A stretch of DNA of 64,000 nt from Nitrospira sp. (GTDB taxonomy: Bacteria > Nitrospirota > Nitrospiria > Nitrospirales > Nitrospiraceae). Every line of letters begins with the position of its first letter. The first letter of the stretch is position 1. Location: contig JAUYAO010000044.1 of assembly GCA_030692565.1 (NCBI GenBank), positions 1-64,000 on the forward strand. The letters are read 5' to 3'. The notes beneath the pieces are model-generated. The model did no database searches. It saw only the letters and a program-made list of their open reading frames with translations, and was not told the origin of the DNA. Below, piece after piece: positions 53,929 through 61,866 of this stretch. Made by a program: the position numbers and the translations under genes.

Positions 53929-55646
53929 GCTCGCGCATCGGCCAAAATCCACGTCACAGCCTCATCCAGCGACGATGCGACCACTGCCGCATCATTGCCG
54001 GACTCGGACGGGGCCCCTGCTCCATGCTCGCTGGTTGTCACCCACACGCGCTTCGCACCCACCCGTTTGGCCAACTCCATATCTTTGGCATGGTCCCCGA
54101 TGAGATAGGATCGGGACAGATCGATGCCCAGTTCACGCACCGCCTGGTCAACCATCCCCGTCTCAGGCTTCCGGCAGCGACAACGATCGTCCGGATGATG
54201 CGGACACACATAAATCGCATCCAGCAATGCTCCCGCGTCATGCAACAATCGACGAAGCTTCGCATGAATCGCATCAAGATCCCCGGAAGAAAACAATCCC
54301 CGCCCGACTCCCGATTGATTCGTCACCACCACCAGTCGAGCGCCCGCGCGCGTCAGTCTGGCGAGCGCCGCGGCAACACCGGGAAACAATTCGAACTGGT
54401 CAGGGGACCCGATGTACCCGGGATCCGGATTCAGCGTCCCGTCACGATCCAAGAAGACGGTGTAGCCGGAAAGAAGAGTCGTCCGGTCCTTCTTGTCTGT
54501 CTGGTCTGTTCGGTCTGTCTGGTCTGTCTGGTCTGTCTGGTCTGTTCGGTCTGTCTGGTCGGTCTGGTCCGGACTAGATAGACCCGAGAGACGAGATAGA
54601 CTAGACAGACACGCTTCATAGACCATCTCCACCGTCACCCCGGTCATACAGCGATGATCAATGGGGCACTCCCGCAACAGACAGGGCGCGCAATCGACCG
54701 GCTGCCGGACAATCGACGCCTCCTGCCTGTATGGCGCCGTGGTTTTCCAATCGGTGGGACCGAACACGGCCACCACCGGCACCGCAAACGCCGCCGCCAG
54801 GTGCATCGGCCCGGTATCGTTGGTCAGTAAGATGCTGCAGCGTTTGGTCGCCGCCATCAGTTCCCGAATATTCGTCCGCCCCGACAGCACTGCTGACCGT
54901 ACCGTGAGGCGATCTGCCACCGAATGGCCCAACTCCTCTTCGCCCTTCGCCCCGAGAATCACCACGGAGACCGGCCGCCCCTGCTGCTGTTCGATCTGGC
55001 GACAGACCCGCAGCGCAGCCTCCGCATATCGTTCCGGCAGCCATCGCTTAGCGCCGCCGTAGGTTGAACCAGGATTCACGCCGACAACCAGATCGTCCGG
55101 CCCTATGCCAAGATCCCTCAACCGTTCATCCATCGCACGCGTTTCGTTCTCCGAGACCGCCAACGCTGGGACAGACGGCAAACCGTTCACACCGAGCGGC
55201 TTCAACAGGTCCCAATAGTAGTGTACTTGATGCACGAGCGTGGCGCGGTCTGGCCGCGCAACGGGATCGGTCAGCAAAAACGCGCGGCCGTCGGTGACAT
55301 ACCCGTAACGGCGGCGGATACCGGCAAGCCACGTGATCAGCGCCGCCTCAAAGGCATTCTGGAACAACACCGCCAGATCGAACTGATGCCGACGCAGGAG
55401 GCCCGCCAGCGCCCATTTCCCTGACAGTCCCGCATGAATCCCCCGATCATCGTAAACCAACCGGCGATCGATGCCCGGATAGGCAATGAACAGCTCGGCA
55501 ATGGCCGGCTTCGCCAGCAACGTGACCTCCGCGCTGGGAAAGCGCGCGCGCAGCCCGCGCAAAGCCGGCTCGCACATCACCGCATCGCCGATCCAATTCG
55601 GCGCGCGCACCAGAATTCGAGAGGGCGATTCGTTACGCACGCACAT
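53916..55646 (-). CDS. Heptosyltransferase II fused to D,D-heptose 1,7-bisphosphate phosphatase (WaaF-GmhB)
   Basis: A 576-aa fusion. Residues 1-345 are a GT9 enzyme: RILVRAPNWIGDAVMCEPAL (WaaF signature), VGVNPGSTYGGAKRWLPERY and LTNDTGPMHLAAAFAVPVVA. Residues 346-384 are a linker of Leu/Ser units and then (Asp-Gln/Arg-Thr) triplets encoded by array D. Residues from about 391 are a HAD phosphatase: TVFLDRDGTLNPDPGYIG, VVVTNQSGVGRG, CPHHPDDRCRCRKPE and YLIGDHAKDME, matching GmhB. WaaF adds the second heptose; GmhB makes the heptose precursor. A GTG at 55640 is an alternative start with better spacing to GGGAG. Confidence 0.9.
   Translation of the reverse strand: MCVRNESPSRILVRAPNWIGDAVMCEPALRGLRARFPSAEVTLLAKPAIAELFIAYPGIDRRLVYDDRGIHAGLSGKWALAGLLRRHQFDLAVLFQNAFEAALITWLAGIRRRYGYVTDGRAFLLTDPVARPDRATLVHQVHYYWDLLKPLGVNGLPSVPALAVSENETRAMDERLRDLGIGPDDLVVGVNPGSTYGGAKRWLPERYAEAALRVCRQIEQQQGRPVSVVILGAKGEEELGHSVADRLTVRSAVLSGRTNIRELMAATKRCSILLTNDTGPMHLAAAFAVPVVAVFGPTDWKTTAPYRQEASIVRQPVDCAPCLLRECPIDHRCMTGVTVEMVYEACLSSLSRLSGLSSPDQTDQTDRTDQTDQTDQTDRTDQTDKKDRTTLLSGYTVFLDRDGTLNPDPGYIGSPDQFELFPGVAAALARLTRAGARLVVVTNQSGVGRGLFSSGDLDAIHAKLRRLLHDAGALLDAIYVCPHHPDDRCRCRKPETGMVDQAVRELGIDLSRSYLIGDHAKDMELAKRVGAKRVWVTTSEHGAGAPSESGNDAAVVASSLDEAVTWILADARASDS
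54495..54611. repeat. Nonamer inverted array D inside the WaaF-GmhB gene
   Basis: Thirteen 9-bp units in one phase. Eight are GTCTGTCTG, GTCTGTTCG or GTCGGTCTG; next is a centre GTCCGGACT containing the palindrome GTCCGGAC; then AGATAGACC, CGAGAGACG, AGATAGACT, AGACAGACA in inverted sense. As the period is three codons, copy-number change would not shift frame. It encodes the interdomain linker. Confidence 0.9.
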
Positions 55647-56730
55647 CTCCCTGGGACTTCGACGCATCCGAGGCATCGGACAACAAGCGATGGAGCGCAT
55701 CCTGTCCGCGCCTGACATCGGCCCGCAGCCGCACGGCCCACCAGGAATCCTCAGGCCGCAACAGTGGCGCGAGCTTCCCGGCGTCCTTTTCGGTCGTGAG
55801 CACCATCTCGACATTGGATCGTGTTGCCTGAACACGCAGACGATCAACGTCTTCGCTCCGATACACGTAATGGTCTGCGAACGCGGTTTCGCCACATACC
55901 TGTAGCCCATTCTCCATCGCCAACCGGCGGAAGGACTCGCTGTTGCCGATCCCGCTGACCAGCCAGGCTTTCTTTCCCACACACCAGTCTGCCGCATGCC
56001 GCACGCCGGTCGTGACCGACACCACTTCGTCCAGCCTGAAGATCACCTCTGCCTGAACCGGATGTCCTGTCATGGCCGCCTGCAATCGGGCGCGCACGGC
56101 GGCCACATCCCGCTCGGAGTCGGCCCGGGTGATGACGACCGCATCCGCACGCCCGAGTCCGGCTAACGGCTCACGGAGGCGCCCGGCCGGCAATAAGCCA
56201 TCCAATCCTGTCGCATCCATCGCATCAATCAATACCACATCAAGGTCACGGTACAGGGCGCGATGCTGAAAGGCATCGTCGAGCACGATCCAGTCCACCG
56301 GCCATCGGTCAAGCAGCCATCGTCCGACCGTTGCGCGATCCGCCCCGACTGCGACAATGGCCTTGGGACAGCGGTTTGCAATGAGATAGGGCTCATCACC
56401 GGCCTCCGCCGGACCGACCAAGACTCGCTCCCCGTCCGACACCAATACCTGCGCCGCCGTCGACGTCCGCTTGTAGCCGCGACTCAGCACCGCGACCCGG
56501 TGCCCCTGCGCCTGCAGCCACTCGGTCAACAGAATCACCATCGGGGTTTTCCCCGTTCCGCCGACCGTCAGGTTTCCGACACTCATCACTCGGCAGGGCA
56601 ATCGTGCCTGCTTCTGCCATCCTTGATCATACGCCCACATCCTGGCGCGAACCGCCAGTCCGTACAGAAAGGCCGGGCCGCCCAGCCAGGAGCGAACCGG
56701 ATCGCCGGGACGCAGGAATGCCACGTTCAC
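55633..56730 (-). CDS. lpxK: Tetraacyldisaccharide 4'-kinase
   Basis: Phosphorylates the lipid A precursor at the 4' position at the inner membrane. It is 365 aa from a GTG at 56730 whose GTGA overlaps the waaA stop; the longer frame upstream lies inside waaA. The P-loop is VGNLTVGGTGKTPMVILL, and AVLSRGYKR, VGDEPYLIA-like GDEPYLIANR and DWIVLDDAFQHRAL (with the QHR catalytic region) are all present. Size and motifs are standard. The stop overlaps the WaaF-GmhB start. Confidence 0.94.
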   Translation of the reverse strand: MNVAFLRPGDPVRSWLGGPAFLYGLAVRARMWAYDQGWQKQARLPCRVMSVGNLTVGGTGKTPMVILLTEWLQAQGHRVAVLSRGYKRTSTAAQVLVSDGERVLVGPAEAGDEPYLIANRCPKAIVAVGADRATVGRWLLDRWPVDWIVLDDAFQHRALYRDLDVVLIDAMDATGLDGLLPAGRLREPLAGLGRADAVVITRADSERDVAAVRARLQAAMTGHPVQAEVIFRLDEVVSVTTGVRHAADWCVGKKAWLVSGIGNSESFRRLAMENGLQVCGETAFADHYVYRSEDVDRLRVQATRSNVEMVLTTEKDAGKLAPLLRPEDSWWAVRLRADVRRGQDALHRLLSDASDASKSQGDVRA

Positions 56731-58112
56731 GGCCTCGCAATCACCGGCCGCGGTCCAGAACCGACAGACCGGAAAGAAGAAGACTGCGCCTGAGATATAC
56801 AGGCTTCGATCAATTCCACACTCCGCCGCAACGCCCCCTGATTGTCCGACACGGTCCGGCGTGCGGCCTCCCCGACCTGGCGACGCGCCGACGAATCCTC
56901 CAGCCACGCGCAAACCGTGCGCGCGAGATCGTCCGCACCGGATACTCGAACGGCACCGCCGGATTCCAAAAGAAGCGTCGCGATTTCCGCACAGTGGTCC
57001 GTATAGGGACCAAAAAGGACCGGCTTTCCCCAGACGGCCGGCTCCAGCAAATTATGCCCGCCCACGGGAATCAGGGTGCCGCCGACAAATGCCACCGTCG
57101 CCTCATGATAGGCCCGGGCCAATTCACCGCGCGTATCGAGGATGATGACTCGCGCCCCGGATCCAACTGATTCAAGCCGGCTCTTGCGCTGCACCGGCAA
57201 ACCCGCCACCTGAACCATCGTCACGACATCGGCGGCCCGCTCGATATGGCGCGGGGCAAGCATGAGAACGGCATGAGGATGGGTGACGACGATCTGCCGA
57301 TAGGCCGCAACCAGCGCCTCCTCCTCGCCCGCGTGCGTGCTCCCGGCGAGAACGAGTGATTCGCCTTCCCGCAGGCCCAACTCAGTACGCAACGACGTAT
57401 CAGCCGCCATCGTCGGCAGAGGCTGATCGAACTTGATGTTGCCGGTCCTATGGACCCGTTCGGCGTCGGCCCCCAGGGCCACGATCCGCTGCACATCACG
57501 CTCCGACTGCATGAGACACAGCGTGAGCGACCGCAGCACCGAACGATAGAACGAAATGAGCCCGGCGATATGCTGCCGGGCAAACGACCGCGACGACAAC
57601 CGTCCGTTCACCATGACAGTCGGCACCTGCCGGTCCCGCAAGGTCCATAAGAGATTCGGCCAGAGTTCGGTCTCGACAAATACATAGAGCACCGGTTGCC
57701 ACTGCGCGATCGCGCGGGACACGGCCCAGGGAACGTCGAGCGGGGCGTAGCGATGCTCGGCGATTCCGACCAGTCGTTGTTCAACCGCCTCGCGTCCCGT
57801 TTCCGTTACCGTCGAGACGATCAGCCGGTGATCGGGATGGCTGCGATGCAGGGCTTTCACCAAGGGCGTGACCGCCACCACTTCACCCAGCGAGACAGCG
57901 TGGATCCAGATGGTCGGTCTCTCTGGTCCGTCTAGTCCATCTGGTCTATTTGGTCTGCCTGCCCGACCAGATAGACAGAACAGACTCGACAGACCGTCCC
58001 CCCCCAACAATCGTTGACGCAAGCCCCTCCGGCACCGTTTTTTGGCGAGCAGAATGCAAAGGATGATCGGCGTAGCCAGTATAAGAAGAATATTGTAGAG
58101 CAGTCGCCACAT
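56727..58112 (-). CDS. waaA: 3-deoxy-D-manno-octulosonic acid transferase (WaaA/KdtA)
   Basis: Transfers KDO from CMP-KDO to lipid IVA. The 461-aa protein starts with the membrane anchor LLYNILLILATPIILCILLA. The catalytic Glu region is WIHAVSLGEVVAVTPLVKAL, then APLDVPWAVSRAI, VETELWPNLLW and GGHNLLEPAVWGKPVLFGP. The start at 58112 (MWRLLYN) is the family start. Residues 39-65 (SSLFCLSGRAGRPNRPDGL and following) are encoded by nonamer array E and have no counterpart in typical WaaA, making the protein about 30 residues longer than usual. Confidence 0.93.
   Translation of the reverse strand: MWRLLYNILLILATPIILCILLAKKRCRRGLRQRLLGGDGLSSLFCLSGRAGRPNRPDGLDGPERPTIWIHAVSLGEVVAVTPLVKALHRSHPDHRLIVSTVTETGREAVEQRLVGIAEHRYAPLDVPWAVSRAIAQWQPVLYVFVETELWPNLLWTLRDRQVPTVMVNGRLSSRSFARQHIAGLISFYRSVLRSLTLCLMQSERDVQRIVALGADAERVHRTGNIKFDQPLPTMAADTSLRTELGLREGESLVLAGSTHAGEEEALVAAYRQIVVTHPHAVLMLAPRHIERAADVVTMVQVAGLPVQRKSRLESVGSGARVIILDTRGELARAYHEATVAFVGGTLIPVGGHNLLEPAVWGKPVLFGPYTDHCAEIATLLLESGGAVRVSGADDLARTVCAWLEDSSARRQVGEAARRTVSDNQGALRRSVELIEACISQAQSSSFRSVGSGPRPVIARP
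57917..57997. repeat. Nonamer inverted array E inside waaA
   Basis: Nine 9-bp units: GTCTCTCTG, GTCCGTCTA, GTCCATCTG, GTCTATTTG, GTCTGCCTG, CCCGACCAG, ATAGACAGA, ACAGACTCG, ACAGACCGT. The first five face the last four in inverted sense. It is in frame and adds about 27 codons between the membrane anchor and the first catalytic motif of WaaA. Confidence 0.82.
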
Positions 58113-58124
58113 GAGATCGCTGCA

Positions 58125-58219
58125 GCGCGAGAGAGGCGCGACAGGCGGGACGCGCGGGACTGGCGCGACTAGCACTCCCCACCTTTCGCGCCAGTCTTGC
58201 TTTTCTCGCTCGTCGCGCC
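58125..58219. repeat. Nonamer inverted array F (GGCGCGACT type)
   Basis: The left arm 58125-58169 reads GCGCGAGAG, AGGCGCGAC, AGGCGGGAC, GCGCGGGAC, TGGCGCGAC. The right arm 58184-58219 reads TTTCGCGCC, AGTCTTGCT, TTTCTCGCT, CGTCGCGCC. The right arm's complement encodes the last residues of the acyltransferase (GATSEKSKTGAK). The last base of the left arm is the G of its TAG stop. Confidence 0.8.
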
Positions 58220-58899
58220 GACTTCAGCCTCAGCCGTCAGCCGGTTTAAGGTCGATTCCAATTCGACACGAGCGGCCTCAAGCGCGGCGTCATCCGCCTC
58301 CCGCGACACCCAGATCGGGGCTCCCCACAGGAAGACGCCGCGGGAAAAGGGGTACGGCACCATGAAGCGATCCCAGCTCGAGAAGAGTTTTTTTTTGAGC
58401 AGGCAAAGCCGAGAGGGACAATCGGGAGCCCCGTGGCTTTCGCCAATTGAATGACGCCCAACTTGGCCACCTGCCGCGGGCCCTTGGGACCATCCGGCGT
58501 CACGACGACATCTTTGCCCGACCGCCCCAGCTTAATGAGCGAGCGCAGCGCCCCGGCGCCGCCGCGGGTACTCGACCCGCGCACGGCCTCATGACCGAAC
58601 CGGGCGATGATGCGGGCGATGATTTCTCCGTCGCCATGCTGACTGATCAAGACATGCGACCCGGGCCCGCGATACCCGAAGGGAATCATCAGCTGTTGGG
58701 CATGCCAGAAGGCCAGAATGATGGACCGCTTCTCTCGATACAACGCATCCACCGGCTCATAGCCGCGCTGCTCAAGCCGCATACTTCCCTTGATTCCACG
58801 GATGACCAGGGCTCCGAGCGGAGGCAGCACCGTAAACTTGATCCACTGCTCTACCCGTTTCTTCAGAGTGGCTTTCTTTGGCCTCTCATCACCTGTCAC
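58169..58899 (-). pseudogene. DUF374 lysophospholipid acyltransferase-like gene, frameshifted at a run of nine A
   Basis: The first 167 codons encode a DUF374 protein: LGALVIRGIKGSMRLEQRGY, ILAFWHAQQLMIPFGY, STRGGAGALRSLIKLG and VVTPDGPKGPRQVAKLG. At 58388-58396 the coding strand has nine A. With nine, the frame goes to an unrelated tail and stops at 58246. With ten, it would continue as LFSSWDRFMVPYPFSRGVFL through to the TAG at 58169, giving about 243 aa. The family is related to lipid A acyltransferases. The start is a GTG inside heptamer array H. The shift may be a mutation, slippage site or sequencing error. Confidence 0.88.
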
Positions 58900-58913
58900 A
58901 TGTCACCTGTCAC
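58886..58913. repeat. Heptamer array H (CTGTCAC type)
   Basis: Four 7-bp units: TCATCAC, CTGTCAC, ATGTCAC, CTGTCAC. It sits between msbA and the DUF374 gene, and supplies the latter's GTG start (58897-58899) and first codons. Same unit type as array G, single-armed. Confidence 0.72.
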
Positions 58914-58920
58914 GCGGCGT

Positions 58921-60666
58921 TTAGACATTGGTCACATCCTGGAACTGCATCGCATGCAACCGCTGATAGAGGCCGTTGTGCCGCAAGAGCTCTTCGTGCG
59001 TGCCGATCTCGGCAACCCGGCCGCGATCCAATACCACTATCCTGGTGGCATTCTGCACGGTCGAGAGCCGATGAGCAATCACCACCGTCGTGCGGTTCTT
59101 CATCAAGTTCGCCAACGCCAGCTGCACGATGCGCTCGGACTCCGTGTCGAGCGCGGACGTCGCCTCATCCAGAATCAGCAGCGGGGGATCGCGCAAAATC
59201 GCCCGGGCGATGGCCACGCGCTGACGCTCTCCACCCGACAACTTCACACCCCGTTCGCCGATCGTCGTCTGATAGCCCCCAGGCAGCCGGGAAATAAAGT
59301 CATGCGCGTAGGCCTGCTTGGCAGCCTGCTCGATGTCCATCGCGCTCGCGCCCGGACGCCCGAAGGCGATATTGCTGGCGACCGTGTCGTCGAACAGCAC
59401 CACATCCTGCGAAACGATGCCGATCTGCGTGCGCAACGACGCAAGGGAATAGGACTCTAACGGAGCGCCATCGAGCAATATCTGCCCGCCCGTCGGCTGG
59501 TAAAATCTCGGCAACAGGCTCACCAGCGTGGACTTTCCGCTGCCGCTGCTCCCGACCAACGCCACCATTTCACCGGCACGGATAGCCAGATCGACTCCCG
59601 TCAAGGCCGGCGTCGTCTGCCCGTTGTAGCTGAGCGACACCCCGCGCAACTCGATCTGGTCCGAGATTCCCTGGCAGACGAGCGTGCCCCGGTCCTGCGC
59701 CTGCTCTGTCGGCAGGTCGAGAACTTCAAAGACCCGCTCCGAGGCGGACAAGGCTTGTTGAATCAAATTGTTCGCCCCGGCCAATTTTCGAATCGGCGTG
59801 TAGGCCATGAACATCGCCGTCAGAAACGAAAAGAAGGCGCCCGGCGTCATACTGCCATGAAGAACCAGATAGCCGCCGTACCAGATGATCACGGCTACGC
59901 CGACCACGCCGATCACTTCCATATGCGACGACCCGATCGACCACACTTGATTGGCCTTCAGCGTCGTACTCAAGAAGGCCCGGTTGCTCAGCTCGAATCG
60001 AGCGGCCTCCGCCTCTTCGCGACGGAAGGCCTTGACCATCCGGATCCCGGATAAGGTTTCCTGCACCGTCGAGGACATGTCCCCCATCCGCTCCTGCCCG
60101 CTGGTCGCCAATGCCCGCAGACGCCGACCCATCCGGGACATCGTGAGAACGGCGAGCGGAATGACAATGATCGACAATCCGGCCAGTTGCCAGTTTTGAT
60201 AGACGATGACGCCGAGCATCACGATAAACGTCAAGGCGTGCTGAAAAATATCTTTCAAGACGTTGGAGACGGCATTCGCCATCAGGCCCACATCGTTGAC
60301 CACACGGGAGACCAAGCGGCCCGACGTATTGGCGTCATGATAGCCGACCGGCAACCGCATCAGATGGAGAAACAGCGCCTGGCGAATGTCGGCAATCACC
60401 CGATTGCCGACGTAGTTCATGAGATAGGTCTGTCCGTAGCTGAAGAAGGCTTTGACGATCGACACCGCCAGGAGCGCAAGCGGGAGCACCACTAAAAGCG
60501 ACTCGTTCTTCTCGATGAAAATCCCGTCCAGCACCGGCTTGACCAACCAGGCATAGACGCCGGACAACGCCGCCACCATGCCGGAACAGACAATCGCCGC
60601 GACAAACCGGCCCCGATAGGGCCGGACATATTTCAATAACCGAAGAAATCGGTCTACGCTCGACAT
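58921..60666 (-). CDS. msbA: Lipid A export ABC transporter MsbA
   Basis: Flips lipid A-core across the inner membrane. The 581-aa half-transporter has six helices in residues 20-310, and the domain NBD has GSSGSGKSTLVSLLPRFY (Walker A), VSQDVVLFD, LSGGERQRVAIARAIL (signature) and LLILDEATSALD (Walker B). The intracellular-loop sequence LPVGYHDANTSGRLVSRV is typical of MsbA. It overlaps lpxB by 13 bp and lies between lipid A genes, which supports the specific role over a general exporter. Confidence 0.92.
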   Translation of the reverse strand: MSSVDRFLRLLKYVRPYRGRFVAAIVCSGMVAALSGVYAWLVKPVLDGIFIEKNESLLVVLPLALLAVSIVKAFFSYGQTYLMNYVGNRVIADIRQALFLHLMRLPVGYHDANTSGRLVSRVVNDVGLMANAVSNVLKDIFQHALTFIVMLGVIVYQNWQLAGLSIIVIPLAVLTMSRMGRRLRALATSGQERMGDMSSTVQETLSGIRMVKAFRREEAEAARFELSNRAFLSTTLKANQVWSIGSSHMEVIGVVGVAVIIWYGGYLVLHGSMTPGAFFSFLTAMFMAYTPIRKLAGANNLIQQALSASERVFEVLDLPTEQAQDRGTLVCQGISDQIELRGVSLSYNGQTTPALTGVDLAIRAGEMVALVGSSGSGKSTLVSLLPRFYQPTGGQILLDGAPLESYSLASLRTQIGIVSQDVVLFDDTVASNIAFGRPGASAMDIEQAAKQAYAHDFISRLPGGYQTTIGERGVKLSGGERQRVAIARAILRDPPLLILDEATSALDTESERIVQLALANLMKNRTTVVIAHRLSTVQNATRIVVLDRGRVAEIGTHEELLRHNGLYQRLHAMQFQDVTNV

Positions 60667-61787
60667 GCGTTCAACACCACCTGGGCTGCTCTACGGGAAG
60701 CGCCGGGCTCCCCGAGGCTCGCTTTCACCGCCTGTAGACTTCGCTTCATCTCATCATACGCGGCAGGGTCATCCAGCAACCGCCGGGCTTCATGATACAC
60801 CCTTGCGCCCGTGGCTTCATGTTGAATCAACTCCGTCACCACCGTCCGCCCGGCGACCAGATTGACCAGACCGATCCACTTCACTCGAATCAGCAACCGG
60901 GCCAACCGATAGGTCAACCAGGAATGCGCCTGATAGAGCAGCACCATCGGCGTTCCGACGACCGCGGCCTGCAGCGTCGCAGTCCCCGACGCCACGAAGA
61001 GCAGATCCGCGGCCGCCATGACCTCGCTCGCCTGTTCCGCGACCACCTTCACCGGGGCCGAGCTTTTCTGCAGCAACGGCTGAATGAGATCATCGGCAAT
61101 CGTCGAGGCCTGCGCCATGAGAAATTGCGTCGTCGGGTCGTCGCGCAGCAAACGCTCCGCCGCTTCCAAAAGAATCGGGAGATGCAGGCGCACCTCAGCC
61201 GACCGGCTTCCCGGCAAGAGCGCGATGACCCGGCCGCTCCGCTGCAACCCGAAGTGTTCGCGCAGCTTCGCCTGATCATAGTGCGGAGCCACGGCATCCA
61301 GAAGCGGATGGCCGACAAAGGTACAGGGCAAGCCGACCTTCCGATACAGCTCCGGTTCGAACGGAAGAATCACCATCACCTGATCGACACGCTGTTGAAT
61401 ATATTTCATCCGGCCCGGCCGCCAGGCCCAGATCTGCGGCGCGATATAATAGATCACCCGCAGCCCGGCCGATTTGGCAAACCAGGCGTAGCGCAGATTG
61501 AGCCCGGGATTGTCGATGAAGACCACGGCATCCCACCGCTCGGACCGGAGCAGCCGGCGCATGGCGGCAAATCGTCGGATGATCGCGCGCAGGGCCGAGA
61601 ACCCGACGATCCCCATCACATCGAGATGCCCGAACCCTTCCACCAGCTGCACGCCGGCGGACTTCATGGCCGCCCCGCCGACGCCCACTAATCGGACAGT
61701 GGGATCGAGTTCCTGAAGCGCCCGGGCCAGGTTGGCGCCATGCAGATCACCGGAAGCCTCTCCGGCTACGATCAAAATCCGCGACAT
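60654..61787 (-). CDS. lpxB: Lipid-A-disaccharide synthase
   Basis: Condenses UDP-diacylglucosamine with lipid X to form the lipid A disaccharide. The 377-aa GT19 enzyme starts MSRILIVAGEASGDLHGANL, with VFIDNPGLNLRYAW, IIYYIAPQIWAWRPGR and FVGHPLLDAV, then LLPGSRSAEVRLHLPIL and VASGTATLQAAVVGTPMVLLY. All signature motifs are present. The stop overlaps the msbA start. About 80 bp before its ATG hold no gene. Confidence 0.95.
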   Translation of the reverse strand: MSRILIVAGEASGDLHGANLARALQELDPTVRLVGVGGAAMKSAGVQLVEGFGHLDVMGIVGFSALRAIIRRFAAMRRLLRSERWDAVVFIDNPGLNLRYAWFAKSAGLRVIYYIAPQIWAWRPGRMKYIQQRVDQVMVILPFEPELYRKVGLPCTFVGHPLLDAVAPHYDQAKLREHFGLQRSGRVIALLPGSRSAEVRLHLPILLEAAERLLRDDPTTQFLMAQASTIADDLIQPLLQKSSAPVKVVAEQASEVMAAADLLFVASGTATLQAAVVGTPMVLLYQAHSWLTYRLARLLIRVKWIGLVNLVAGRTVVTELIQHEATGARVYHEARRLLDDPAAYDEMKRSLQAVKASLGEPGASRRAAQVVLNACRA

Positions 61788-61866
61788 CGACAGTCTCTCA
61801 GGTTGAAGGTCAGGTTACGCTGAACTGTCCGCGCCGGAAGGACCATTGGACCGACGACGCTGGCCG

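Noticed and set aside
53841-54581. A 246-codon plus-strand frame ending in a LVCLVCSV-type repeat
   Set aside because: It is the complement of the GmhB domain and array D; the repeated peptide is only the array read on the other strand.
58290-58493. Separate small gene in the DUF374 region
   Set aside because: It is the third reading frame around the A9 run; motifs belong to the two frames that join into one DUF374 protein.
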